Below are positions 32,724 to 44,500 of a stretch of 64,000 nucleotides of DNA, one piece after another. A model generated the notes under the pieces. The model saw nothing but the letters and a program-made list of their open reading frames with translations, was not told where the DNA came from and did no database searches. The translations under genes and the position numbers were made by a program. How positions within the stretch are numbered: the stretch's first letter is position 1; the number at the start of each line of letters is the position of its first letter. Source of the stretch: Anaeramoeba ignava (lineage: Eukaryota > Metamonada > Anaeramoebidae); contig JAPDFW010000070.1 in NCBI GenBank assembly GCA_028826165.1, positions 828,501-892,500 on the forward strand. Reading direction: 5' to 3'.

Positions 32724-34989
32724 ATGGATAAGGAAAATAATGATATTAGAATTTTAGTTATTGGTACTGGTGGTTCTGGAAGAAGATGTTTAATTATTCG
32801 TTTTGTTCAAGATCATTTTATTGATTAGTTAAAAATCTATTAATCTATTAATCTATTTTCTATTAATCTATTAATCTATTAATTTATTAATTTATTAATC
32901 TATTAATTTATTAATTTATTAATTTATTAATCTATTAATTTATTGATTTATTAATTTATTAATTTATTAATTTATAATATTTATCTATTTATTAATCAAT
33001 TTATCTATTAATTTATTAATCTATTAATCTATTAATCTATTAATCTATTAATTTATCTATTAATTTATTAATTTATTAATTTATTAATCTATTAATTTAT
33101 TAATCTATTAATTTATTAATCTATTAATTTATTAATTTATTAATCTATTAATCTATTAATTTATTAATCTATTAATTTATTAATTTATTTATTTATTAAA
33201 TAGTTCTTATGATTATTTTTATGATTCGGAATATGAAAGAAAATGTATAGAACTTGATGGTGAAAAATTATTTTTGCAAATCCGTTTCTTTACTTTATAT
33301 GATGAATACATACCAAGAGAAGATCTTCATTTTGCAAACGAAGATATATTTGTTATTGTAATTTCAATTATAAACAGATATGGTGAATTGGATGAAGTTA
33401 GAAATTTAATTCAAAAAATTAAAAGATATAAAGATATTGATGATTTGAGATCAACAACTGTGATCTTAGTTGCTAATAAAAAAGATTTAGAAGAACAGAG
33501 ATACTTATCAACTCAAGAAATGGAAATGTTTGCTAAAGAAAATGATATGCTATTTATCGAAATTTCAGTTAAAACTCGAGAAAATGTGGATGAATGCTTT
33601 TATAAAGCAATTCGTGATTATTTACAGAAAAAAAAACAAATTCAACTTGAGAATGAAAAAAAGAACAAAAAAAATCAAAAGAAGAAGTTTTTTGGCAAAA
33701 TTTTCCACTCAAAACAAAAAAAACAAAAACAAATCCCTCCAGAGCCTAAACTACCAAACCCTTTCCCAAAACCCATATTAGAACTAACTCCAAACACTTA
33801 CCAAAATGATTTTTTCCAATTATTGAATGATAAAACCTTCTCAGATATTGAATTTGTTATCATATCAAACGAAAAACAAGTCGAATCTTTGTTTGTTCAT
33901 CGAATTGTTTTGTATTCAAGAAATGAAATATTCAAAGAATTTTTGGATAAATTTTTAAACAATTCAGACGATTTGGAGGAATTTTCACAAAGATATTTCA
34001 TGAAAATTCAAAAAAAAGAAGAGATGAAAGAAATAAAAGAAATTAAAGAAATTAAAGAAATTAAATACTCCATCTCTCAAAATCAAACCGTAATCCATGT
34101 TGAATATCCATTTCTCCCATTTTATACTATGATCAAATATATCTATTGTGGAATGATTGATGAAAAAGTGATGGAAAATCCAGAATTAGTGATTCAAATA
34201 CTCTCAATTTCTGATTTATTTAAAGTTAAAAGACTTAATTTGATTATGGAGAGTCTCAATAAAAAAAACCAACCAAATCAACAAATCCAAAGCCAAATCC
34301 AAAACCAAGGAAATGAACTAACACATGAACAAAAAATAGAAGGATTATTGAAATTGGAGGTTGATTTCATGCAAAATTGTTTCAGTAGATTAGTAAAATC
34401 TGGAACATTCAGTGATTTTTCTATTGTTGGATGTGAAGGAAATGAAAAGCAAATGGTAAAAGCTCATTTGGCAATATTAGCTCAAAGATGCGACTATTTC
34501 AAATCACTTTCCCAGCATCAAATGAAAGAAAATATCCAAAAAGAGGTTGTTTTCGAAGATATTGGCATAGAATCATTGCTTATGATCTTGGAATACATTT
34601 ATTCAAATCGTTTTTTCCCTCCAAATATTGATATTGCACTTAAAGAAGATAACCAAACTTTCATCTGCAACTCAAATAGAACAATGCTTGAACTAATGAT
34701 TTTAAGCGATTATTTCCAAATAGAAAGATTGAAAAGATTGACCCAAATCAATTTGTCACAAACTTTAAGCCATGAAATGCTGATTCAAGCTCTTCATGTT
34801 TCAAAAAGATCAAATGCTCCATTTCTGCAACAATTTTGTTATTGGGAAATTGGAAGAAATTTCCAAAAATTTTCAAAAACAAAAAATTTCAAAAAACTAC
34901 CTCAAGAAGATAAAGAAGAAATTACTAAATTAAGATTTCCTCCAAAAGAGTATGATGATTATCAAAAAAAATATGGGAATCGGAAATAA
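32724..34989 (+). CDS. RhoBTB-like protein: degenerate Ras-family GTPase plus two BTB domains
   Basis: Exon 1 32724-32827 and exon 2 33204-34989 give 1890 nt (629 aa). The GTPase domain (about residues 7-165) keeps the fold and the G4 VANKKDL and G5 EISVKT motifs. The P-loop reads GTGGSGRRC, where Ras has GxxxxGKS, so the phosphate-binding Lys is Arg and the Mg-binding Ser is Arg. The DTAG motif is replaced by FTLYDEY. It is therefore probably a pseudo-GTPase. A Lys-rich linker and two BTB domains follow (KTFSDIEFVIIS...FVHRIVLYSRNEIF and GTFSDFSIVG...KAHLAILAQRCDYF), as in RhoBTB proteins, which act as cullin-3 adaptors. The second BTB ends in a BACK-like helical region. The intron is an 8-bp repeat array. 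The gene lies 90 bp upstream of an ankyrin-BTB gene. Confidence 0.88.
32828..33203. repeat. 8-bp CTATTAAT/TTATTAAT array forming an intron
   Basis: Nearly the whole intron after DHFID is made of 8-bp units TTATTAAT and CTATTAAT. The donor is GTTAAAAA and the acceptor TTAAATAG. The two exon ends rebuild a Tyr codon, so the spliced frame reads DHFIDYSYDYF. Confidence 0.85.
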
Positions 34990-35079
34990 TTCTTTCAATT
35001 AGAAAAAAGAGAAATTTTAATTTTTTCATTTTTTCTTTTCATTTCAAAAAATAATTAAAGCAGAGAGAAATAAAAAAAA

Positions 35080-36447
35080 ATGGATATTTGGGAAGCAATT
35101 AGTCAAAATAATATTGAATTTATAAAGAACATTCAAAAAATTCCTGAAAATGAATTGGAAAAAGAATCAAAACCAATTTTGCATTTTGCAATAGAGAAAA
35201 AAAGTTCTTGTGAAATAATTAGAAATCTTCTTGAAAAGGGAGCTGAATTAAATTCAAAAAACAAACTCAATCAAACAGCACTTCATTTAGCAATTATTCA
35301 TAAATCTGAAATTGAAGTAATTGAATTACTAATAGAAAAGGGAATTGGAATAGGAAATTTTGACAAAAAGAACAAAACACCTCTTTATTATGCAATATCA
35401 ACTTTAAGAGAAAATAGATTAGAAATTATCAAGATTCTTCTTAAAAACCAAATCAACATTAATTCGGTATCATCAAGTTATAAAAACCCTTTGCAGACTG
35501 CTTGTAAGCAAAGAGATTCTATTGAAATTGTTAAGTTTCTTGTTGAAAATGGAGCTGATATAAACGCAACAACAGTGATGAATGAGACTGCTTTGCATAT
35601 TGCTTGTAAGCAAAGAGATTCTATTGAAATTGTTAAGTTTCTTGTTGAAAATGGAGCTGATATAAACGCAGAAACAATATATCTATTTAGTGATGAGAGA
35701 AAAACGCCTTTTCATTTTGCTTGTGAATACAACACAATTCAAGTGATTGATTTTTTAATTGAAAATGGAGCTGATATACATGCAACAACTGATGAAAAGA
35801 AAAACGGTTTACATTTTGCTTGTGAAAAAAATACAGTTGAGGTGATCACTTTTTTGATTGAAAAAGGACTGAATATTTATTCAAAAGAAACCAGAAAAGA
35901 ATCCAATTTGCATCTTGCATGTAAATCAAATTCATTTGATGTTGTTAAGTTTCTCTTTGAAAAATATCCTGATAATGATATGAAATCTGATCAAGATATA
36001 ACTCCTCTGCATTATGCTTGTTTAAATAGAAAAGATGCACCTAAAATTGTTAAATTCCTTATTGAAAATGGAGCTGATGTAAATGCTAAAATGAAAGAAA
36101 ATCAAACCCCTTTGCATTTTGCTTTTCAACCAAGAAGAGATCCATTTGGAGTTGTTAAATGTCTTGTTGAAAATGGAGCTGATGTAAACGCAAAAACAAT
36201 TAGAAATGAAACACCTTTACATTTTGCTTTTAGGTACGATACTTCATTCGAAGTTGTTAAATGTCTTGTTGAAAATGGAGCTGACATAAATGCAAAAACA
36301 AAAGCAGATAAAACTCCTTTACATTTAATTTGTGAAAAATCAGATTATTCATTGGAGATTATCAAATTCCTTGTTGAAAATGGAGCTGATATAAACGCAA
36401 AAACATTCCTAAATCGAACTGTTTTACATTTACATTATCATTTTTGA
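35080..36447 (+). CDS. Ankyrin-repeat protein, N-terminal part of a broken ankyrin-BTB gene
   Basis: 455-aa ORF from an ATG at 35080, with about twelve ankyrin repeats of the TPLHFACxxxS.EVVKFLVENGADINAKT type. Neighbouring repeats at 35511-35580 and 35604-35670 are nearly identical at the DNA level (KQRDSIEIVKFLVENGADINA twice), pointing to recent duplication. The ORF ends abruptly within a repeat (TFLNRTVLHLHYHF, stop 36445-36447). The following sequence repeats the CATTCCTAAATCGAACTG block 63 bp downstream with one extra A, after which ankyrin repeats continue in another frame. So this is most likely the front of one long gene ending at 38425. Confidence 0.8.
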   Translation: MDIWEAISQNNIEFIKNIQKIPENELEKESKPILHFAIEKKSSCEIIRNLLEKGAELNSKNKLNQTALHLAIIHKSEIEVIELLIEKGIGIGNFDKKNKTPLYYAISTLRENRLEIIKILLKNQININSVSSSYKNPLQTACKQRDSIEIVKFLVENGADINATTVMNETALHIACKQRDSIEIVKFLVENGADINAETIYLFSDERKTPFHFACEYNTIQVIDFLIENGADIHATTDEKKNGLHFACEKNTVEVITFLIEKGLNIYSKETRKESNLHLACKSNSFDVVKFLFEKYPDNDMKSDQDITPLHYACLNRKDAPKIVKFLIENGADVNAKMKENQTPLHFAFQPRRDPFGVVKCLVENGADVNAKTIRNETPLHFAFRYDTSFEVVKCLVENGADINAKTKADKTPLHLICEKSDYSLEIIKFLVENGADINAKTFLNRTVLHLHYHF

Positions 36448-36475
36448 AAATTTGATATAAAAAAAACATTCCTAA

Positions 36476-38425
36476 AATCGAACTGTTTTACATTTTTATA
36501 AAAATTCATTTGAATTGATTAAATATTTCGTTGAAAAAGGGTTTGATATCACTTCAAAAACAATTAAAAACGAAACAAATTTGCATTTTGCTTGTAAGCA
36601 TAATTCTATTGAAATTGTGGAATATTTTATCGAGAAAGGTGTTTCGATAAATGAAATAACACACAACCACGAAACAGCTTTCCATTTTGCTTGCGAACAA
36701 AATTCTATTGAAATTGTCAAATTATTGTTTGAGAAAGGAGCTAATATACATCTAAGAACAAATCAAAACGAAACAGCTTTGCATCTTTCTTGTAAAAAAC
36801 AAAATTCACTTGAGATTGTGAGGTTTTTGGTGGAAAAAGGAGTTAATCTGCATCTATTAAATAAATACAAAGAAACAGCTTTGCATACTGCTTGTCGTTA
36901 CCAAAATTCACTTGAATTGATTGAATTTCTTGTTGAAAATGGAGTTGATATCAATGCAAAAACATCTAGACAGGAAACAGCTTTATATTTAATATGTAAT
37001 CAAGAAAACTCATTTGAAAGTGTCAAATATTTAATTGAAAAAGGTGCTGATATCAATGCAAAAACAGAGAAAAACAAATCTCCTTTGCATGTTGCTTGTC
37101 GGCAACGAAATTCAACAGATACAATCAAATATTTGATTGAAAATGGAGCTTATATAAATGCAAATACTCTTTTAAATAAAACACCTTTGCATATCGCTTG
37201 CAAATATAAGCACACAATGGATGCTATCAAATTACTTGTTGAAAAAGGGTCTTATATTAACGCCAAAACATATCAAAATAAAACACCTTTGCATATTGCT
37301 TGTGAATACCAAGAATCGCTTGAATTGATTAAATTTCTTGTTGAAAATGGAGTTGATATCAATGAAAAAACAGCTCAACAGGAAACAGCTTTGCATCTAG
37401 CAAGCAAAAAATTCAAATCTTATGAAATTATCGAGTATCTGATTGAAAAAGGGATTGATATCAATTCAAAAACAAAAGAAGATAAAACAACCTTAGATTT
37501 TGCTATCATTAATCATAATGAAAATATCCAAAGATTATTATTGATGAATGATGCAAATGTTTTTGAGTTGAAATTCCGTCAAGCCACAAAGCAATTTATT
37601 GAAACTTTCTCAATTATTTATTCAATTAACGAAGATTTCCTAAATTTATTTCAATCAACAGATAATTTCTCAAACTGGAAAATTGAATGCAATGATTCTT
37701 CTAATTTTTTTGTTCACAATTTAATATTATCATTAAGACTTGATAACAGTGATTCAACTGTACAAAAATTTATCAATCTTTGCTATCAAAAACCAAGAAA
37801 AGATGTTGAACTTGCTTTGAATTTCATTTACACTGGATTTCCTAATTTGCAAAAAATAACCAAAAAACTTCTTAAACAACTAAATTTTACCTCAAATATC
37901 TTGATAAACCCACAACACAATCCTAATAAACAAACCCAATTACAACTAATGAAACTCCAAGAACAAGAAGATTGTGAAAAAGAAAAGGAAATTTCCAAAG
38001 AATTCGAGATGACGGAAGAATTCTTCAAAGAAATTGGATTAAATTCAAATTGGATGAAACAAAAAAAAGGAAAAAAAGGAATATTAAAAGATTTGCATAA
38101 ATTGTATCAACAAGAATCAACAAAAGATTTCACAATAATTTGTGAAGAAAAAGAAATTAAAGTTCATAAACTCATTTTGTTAACAAGAAGTGATTTATTT
38201 AAAGGAATGTTTCAATTAAATGTTTCCGATAAATCAAACCAAGTTCATGATTATTCAGGAAAATGTTTTGAAACTTTGAATCAAATGGTTTATTTTTTCT
38301 ATCATGACAATTTCAATCAATCACAAGAAATTAACAAAGAAATGATTAAAGAATTTGAAGATGTTAAAGACTATTTTCAATTAAATCAAAATTCGATGTT
38401 GGATTTGCTTTTGAGATTTATTTAA
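36476..38425 (+). CDS. Ankyrin-BTB C-terminal part, frame-shifted continuation of the preceding ORF
   Basis: Open frame from 36476 (NRTVLHFYKNSFELIKYFVEKGFDI) to 38425. There is no ATG near its start: the apparent start at 36515 is a TTG. About eleven more ankyrin repeats follow, then a spacer domain and a BTB/POZ domain (KDFTIICEEKEIKVHKLILLTRSDLFKGMFQLNVSD). The BTB domain would bind cullin-3 or dimerise, with the ankyrin array recruiting substrate. A degenerate first BTB-like segment (FSNWKIECNDSSNFFVHNLILSLRLDN) precedes it, the same layout as in the ORFs at 38453 and 49496. Either the gene is recently broken, or the assembly has an indel at the 63/64-bp duplication. Confidence 0.78.
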   Translation, partial: NRTVLHFYKNSFELIKYFVEKGFDITSKTIKNETNLHFACKHNSIEIVEYFIEKGVSINEITHNHETAFHFACEQNSIEIVKLLFEKGANIHLRTNQNETALHLSCKKQNSLEIVRFLVEKGVNLHLLNKYKETALHTACRYQNSLELIEFLVENGVDINAKTSRQETALYLICNQENSFESVKYLIEKGADINAKTEKNKSPLHVACRQRNSTDTIKYLIENGAYINANTLLNKTPLHIACKYKHTMDAIKLLVEKGSYINAKTYQNKTPLHIACEYQESLELIKFLVENGVDINEKTAQQETALHLASKKFKSYEIIEYLIEKGIDINSKTKEDKTTLDFAIINHNENIQRLLLMNDANVFELKFRQATKQFIETFSIIYSINEDFLNLFQSTDNFSNWKIECNDSSNFFVHNLILSLRLDNSDSTVQKFINLCYQKPRKDVELALNFIYTGFPNLQKITKKLLKQLNFTSNILINPQHNPNKQTQLQLMKLQEQEDCEKEKEISKEFEMTEEFFKEIGLNSNWMKQKKGKKGILKDLHKLYQQESTKDFTIICEEKEIKVHKLILLTRSDLFKGMFQLNVSDKSNQVHDYSGKCFETLNQMVYFFYHDNFNQSQEINKEMIKEFEDVKDYFQLNQNSMLDLLLRFI

Positions 38426-38452
38426 TTGAAAAGAAAGAAAGAAAGAAAGAAT

Positions 38453-41143
38453 TTATTTTTTTAAAAATTTTTCTTGATAATAAAGTAATGTTGATTTGGG
38501 ATTAAGTTCAAAATAATCCAAAAAAAATTCAAAATCAAAATCAAATGATTCTCCATGTTTTTGTATATTTTCATTATAATCTTCATCAGTAATTTTATCA
38601 GTATAAAGGAATTTAATGAATAAATTCAATGAATCAAAAGATTTCCCAGAAAAATCTTTTGTTCTGTTTGAATCATCATTAACAGAAATGAACATATTCC
38701 TAAATGTTTGAGATCTTACTTGAAGAATCAACTTATGGGCTTTGATTTCTTTTCCTTCAACTTCAATTGTAAAATCTTTTGTTTCTTCTTGAGTATATAA
38801 TTTTGCTAAGTCTTCGTGAAAATATCTTCTTCTTGGATTTGTTATCCCAATTTCTCCAAGAATAGAAATCCGATCTTCTTCTTTCCTTTCATTTTTATCA
38901 TGAAAATTTTTGTCTTTTTTGGGTTGATCTGGAATTTTTTTAAATGTTCCTGAATAAATCCAAAGGAGTATTCTTTCTTGTTCTTTTTCTGAATATTTCC
39001 TAAGAATATTCTGAAGCTTTTCAGTTGATATCGATAATCGATTTGATAAAATTAATTTATGAACAGGAAAATTAAGGATTTTTGAATCACAAAACTCTTT
39101 TTTTTGAAAAAAATGTTGGAAATCTTGTGCAAATGAAGGACTTGATTCATAATATTTTTTCAAAATATTACTACAATTTTCAATTGGTTTTTTGTGTTGA
39201 TAACTTGATGCAATGAAATTTGCTCCTTTTTCAATTAATATTCTCATCATTTCTTCATTTAGTGATGGATTACTACATAAATAATGTAATGGTGATAGCT
39301 AAATAAATAAAAAATATTTATAAAAAAAAATGGAACTAAATTTTTTATATTTGAATATTTATTTACTTCCTTTTTTTTTGAAAAGAAAAATATTTTGAAA
39401 AAAGAAAAAAGATTTAAAAACAAAAAGAGATTTACTTTCTATTTCCAAAAAAAAAACAAAATAAAATTATTTTTGTTTTTGTTCCACTTTTTCTTTTTTT
39501 TTGGGAATTTGAAAAAAAAAAATGAAACAAATGATTACAAACTTTTTTGTTTTTTGAAAAATTATATTCTGATTAGATTCCCTTTTTTTTTTTATATTAA
39601 AATATTATTTAAAAATACTTCCTATTAACAATTTTTTTAGATTAAAATGTCTTTTCTATTATTTTTTTTTCTATTATTTACTGACTAAAAATATCAAAAA
39701 AGAATAAAATAAAATAAAACAAAAAATTTAGAAAAACAAATACATACTATTTTTATTTTTATTTTTATTTTTATTTTTAATTTTAATTTTAATTTTTAAT
39801 TTTTTTTTTTTTTTAATTTTCCTAATAACTATTTTATAAAAAAAAAAACTAACTTCCTAAATTAATTAAAAAAAAATTTTTTTTTCATTCCACTTTTTTC
39901 GTTTTTTTTGTTGATTAAATAATAATAAAAAAAAATACCCACTTTTTATTTTGTTTAAAAAAAAGAATTATTATTTAAATTGAGAAAAAGTTTTTTCAAT
40001 TTTCTTACATACTTTTTATTATTAAAAATTAATTTTTTTAATTAATTAAATAAATTAAAAATTATTACATACTATTTTTTTAAAAATGTAAATTATTTTT
40101 ATGAGGAATTTAAAAATATTTTTTTCCTTTTTCTTTTTTTTTGTTTGTTTTTTTTTAAAGTTATTTACAAACTGAATACTGTTTTAATTATAAATTTAAT
40201 AAAAACTAAAGTTGAATTTCTTTTCTTACAAACTTTTCTCATTATTTAAAATTATTTAAGATTATTTAAGATTATTCAAAATTATTTAAAATTATTTACA
40301 TGCTAAAAATTACAAATTTAAATTAAAAAAATTGATCAGGAAAAAAAAATTTTTTTTTTCTTTTTGGATTACCCACTTTTTTTTAATTAAATATAAATAA
40401 AAATTTAATTTAATTTAATTTAATTTAATTTAATTTACTTTTGTTAAATTAAAATTAAATTTTTTCTCAATTAAAAATTTAATAATTTCAACTGTAATTG
40501 ATTCATTTTCACAAATATAATGAAATGGAGATTTCTAAATAATAATAAACAAAATTAATAAAAAAGAAAAAGGAAATTATTCTATTGAATTTTTGTAAAA
40601 AGAATTAATTTAAAATTACAACCTTTTTCATATTATTTAATATTTATTTTTTGATTAAGGAAAACTTTTCGATTAAAATAATTTACTTCCTTTAATTTTA
40701 AATTTTAAATTTTTTAATTTTTTAATTTTAATTTTAAAAATAAATTTTAAATTTACATTCTCCTTTTTAATAATTTAATAATTTAGTAAAAGAAATTATT
40801 TATGGAAATAATAATTCTTACATGGAAATAAATAAAATTTTCTCCATTTTCAATTAAATATTGAAGGATTTGGAAATTTATTGGTTTTATTTGTGCAAAA
40901 AATTTAAAAAAAGTTTGTTTTGGTTTATCCTTTTGTTTTTTTTAAAAAAATTAAATACTTAATTTATAAATTTGCTTTTCTTTTTTTTTTTTTTTTTACA
41001 TTTTGTAATGTTTCAAATTCATTTCGAAGAATTTTTAATTCCTTTTCAATTTCTTGATCTAAAATTTGTTTATTTTGAAAAATTTTATTTTGAAAAATTT
41101 TTTATTTGGAAAATTTGTTTTTACTTTCATTCGTTTTTGACAT
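38453..41143 (-). CDS. Ankyrin-BTB protein
   Basis: Five exons 41143-41125, 41058-41000, 40929-40822, 40534-40439, 39298-38453 sum to 1128 nt (375 aa). The N-terminus is a short coiled segment ([20 protein letters not shown]), then three or four ankyrin repeats coded by separate exons ([55 protein letters not shown]), a degenerate BTB-like segment with [14 protein letters not shown], and a BTB domain ([31 protein letters not shown]). Same arrangement as the flanking ankyrin-BTB genes but with far fewer ankyrin repeats. The intron between exons 4 and 5 is 1.14 kb and carries a series of donor-like motifs. It is convergent with the preceding ankyrin-BTB ORF, with 27 bp between stops. Confidence 0.78.
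39299..40438 (-). repeat. Long intron with about a dozen regularly spaced splice-donor-like motifs
   Basis: On the minus strand, motifs such as AAAGTGGGTAAT, AAAGTTTGTAA, AATAGTATGTAA, AAAAGTATGTAAG, GGAAGTAAA recur at about 40372, 40299, 40227, 40170, 40065, 40008, 39937, 39850, 39743, 39613, 39539, 39431 and 39361, 55-130 bp apart and separated by A/T homopolymers. No exon-like sequence remains between them. It may be a decayed series of duplicated exons or a simple repeat. Confidence 0.45.
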
Positions 41144-41261
41144 TTTTCTTTAAAAAAAAAGAAAAGAAAAAAAAATGAAAAAATTTTTTATTTTTAATTT
41201 TTAATTTTTGATTTTCTTTCCAAATGAGAAAATAAAACAAAAAAAAAACAAACTGAAAAAT

Positions 41262-41541
41262 TTAAAATATTTTTGGGAATAATTCTCGAAATTTTCGAAA
41301 AACATTAATTAAATCTTGATTTAAATTTTCAAATAATCCAATTATCAAAATTTCAATTAAATCTCTAATTGATTGAATTCCAATCGCTTGATGAAATAAA
41401 TTAATAACTTTATCTATTGTTTGAGAATAAATTTGAAAAGATTTATTTTTCATAATTTCTTTTATATTAACTTGAAAATTTGATTGAACTATTCTATAAT
41501 TAGAAAATGAAGAATGGAAAAATATCTTTGCTATTCATTTC
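41262..41541 (-). CDS. C-terminal tail of the large helical protein, in a shifted frame
   Basis: A frame open from about 41541 to the stop at 41262, shifted +1 relative to the main ORF that stops at 41500. It encodes SNYRIVQSNFQVNIKEIMKN, then a helical SFQIYSQTIDKVINLFHQAI and ...LIEILIIGLFENLNQDLINVFRKF...LFPKIF. The composition and helix pattern match the large ORF upstream, whose own end (KDIFPFFIF) sits in a T5 homopolymer. So this looks like the real C-terminus, cut off by a single indel. Confidence 0.5.
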
Positions 41542-44500
41542 TGTGATATTTAAAGATTGTTCCATAAATTGACTTAAAATTTTTGAAAAAAGAATAATTT
41601 CATTATTTGAATTTTTAAGTTGAGGAAAATGGAGATAATTTTCATTTTCTTTTTCATTTTCTTTTTCTTTTGAATTTGATTTTCGATTTTGAATTTGAAT
41701 TTGAATTTGATTTTCATTTTGAATTTCACTTTGATTTAAATTTTGGTTTTCATTTTCATTCTCATTTAAATCTTCAATTTGTGAAATTTCTTTAAAAGTT
41801 CGGACTAAATCATAGGCAAAATGCTTTTGTTTTTGAGCAAAAATTCCTGGATTTGTCTTTAAAATGTCAGAAATTAAAACCAACCAAATTTCTACAAAGA
41901 AAATAACTTTAATTTTATGAGAATTTTCAAGCTTAATTGAGTAAATCCATTGAATAATCTCATCGATAAATGGGATAAAAAATTGAGCATTTTTCTGAGA
42001 TTGTTTTTGACTATTTTCTTGGAATTTGATCAGAAAAATTGAGCATAAAGAAAGTACGGATCCTGTGATTAAAAACGAATCTTCAAGTGATGGATTATCT
42101 AATAAAGAGAGATGCTTTGATTCTTTCATTTCAATTAACAATTTTGAGAAAGAAGATTGGGGACGAACAAGATATTCTGATATATAAAATTCAAACAATA
42201 TTGCAAATGTGACTTGAGATTCGGTAATTTCGTTTGTTAAAGAACAAGCGAAAAACACTATATTTTGTGTTTCTGTTTTCTTGATAAATTGGAATGTGAG
42301 ATTGAGCATTTTCTGGAGTAAATCTGCATTTAGAATATCAAAAAGCGAAGATATTTGAGTCAGAATATTTGATTTTTTTGATTTGTCTGATGAAATGGCT
42401 TGATTCCAGAATTCAAGATTTTGGAAAAGATGAGATATCAAATAAGAAACATCATTAATTCCTAAATCTGTGTTGCAAATGACTGAGTTATTGTTATTGT
42501 TATTGTTATTTTGATTTCCTTTTTTGGGTGATAATAAATTTGAATCGTTAAGTTGCTTTGGATTTAATCCTTCAAAAGATGATTGGTGAAAATTCTTGTT
42601 TAGAAATTTTTTGTTTAAACCATATTTAGTTGATTTGAGAGAGTTTTCATACTCTATTCTTTGGATTGAAATTGAAATAGCAGTGATGATTGTTGATATG
42701 TAAGAACATAAGTGATTGAAGTTTTCAGGATTTTTAATCTGACCAATAAATTGGATTATAGAGAAAGGAAAAGGGGTATTTTTCTGGTTGAATGTATAAA
42801 CAGAATCCAAAGGGGTGAGCGATGTGTATGGGAGCTTCTTGAGTTCGATATTTTCAAAAGTATTGAAAATACTTGAGCAAATGGAATCAAAGACTGGATG
42901 AGAAATTGTAATTGACTTTGTTTTGCCCAAAATGCTGATGATAAATTCAACCCATTTTAATTTGGAATTGTTGGATATTCTCTTTCTCTCTTTGCGGATT
43001 GAGAGATAAATAATAAAAAGAAGGATATTCTCTTCAACAGCCTTTTGTGAACTGGAATCACCACTAACTAATATACTGTGATCCAGTTTTGGGACAATTG
43101 AAGTGAGGAAATCAAAACTGAGGAATTGATGAATAGCAAGGAATTTCTTGGATAAATCCTCTTCAATCTGGACTTTATACCAGGGCAAGTCGCTGACCAA
43201 CACTGAGCACACATCTGATGAGAAAGAAAAGTCTTCATTGAAAAGATCCAAAAAATGAGAGGCAAAATTCTTCATTGCTGATGGGTCTTGTTTTTGAAGA
43301 GCCAAGATGTACTGAGAAAATATTTTCAGGATGATTTTTTCATTGTTGAAAATTTCGTGAGCAAAATTAAGGTTGAAGTTGTAGTTGTTGATGTGGATTT
43401 TTTCGTGATTTGCAGCAATGAAAAAAGGCTCGAAAATTTTCCAAATAAAATCAAAGGTAAGAACAAATAAATCTTGGTGGTAGTTTCTTAGTGAGGTGTT
43501 ATGGTGATAAAGAATTTTGTTGAGGAAAACAACAAGATAGGGCAGATATCTTGAAAGAGATAAATAAAGCTCGTTTGGGATTTGTGCTGTTTTGGTTTGG
43601 GAGTCAAGAAAGTTGTGGAGAATATCTGCAATTTGATCTGCATTTCCTGCATATACGCAAACACCCAAAATTTCATTGAGGAAAGTCCATACTTGCAGAT
43701 TGACTTTGTTTTCGATTGTTTTATCAAGAATAAACTTGAGAATGTCGGGGAAATTTGATCTGTATATCGTCCTCATTAGGACTTGTATGTTTCTTGAGAT
43801 GTGGAAAAAAAGTCCTGGGAATTTTTCCTCCAAATCAGATGTGAAAATTGATATTTGATTTTTTGCCAGTTCAAGATAGAAGGATTTTTCTCTTTGTGGA
43901 GTTTCGATCCATTTTTGGAAATTGAAATGGATAAACAGAGTGTCGAGCGCCTTTGCGTTTGCTGGAGAGCTTTCTTGGGTGAATGATTCAACAACAACTT
44001 GATACAGCATCATTAGGTTTTCATCCTTTTTGGCTGGATCCATCTCTTTCACAAGAAAGGGAAAAGATGACGGATTGCCGATGATATATTTAGTGATTTT
44101 CTGTGTCTTTTTGACAAAAAAGTGGAACAGTTTGGGAATTGTTTGGTGGAGCAGAATATCAAACAGAGGATCCTCTTGGCATTCGTCTTGGTTGAAACGG
44201 AGAAGTAATTTAAACCATTTCAAGCCCATTTCTTCGAAATCAATCTTTGATCTGTGTTGGAGATCCAAAACAGCCAAGTCTTGATTTGATTTGTTGGCTC
44301 CATCTTTTATAAATAGCTCCTGTTTTTGCTGCTTTTTATATGCGTAAATGATCCTGTCGATGTAACTTGTGATATTGATCATAGCAGCAATGATATTTGA
44401 TGCGATTTTGTTGTTAGGATTTGTTTTCCGATTTGTGAATTTACTGATTTTCTTGCGGTTGCTAATAAGAACTGCGCAGACCATTTCTCTTGGATACTCC

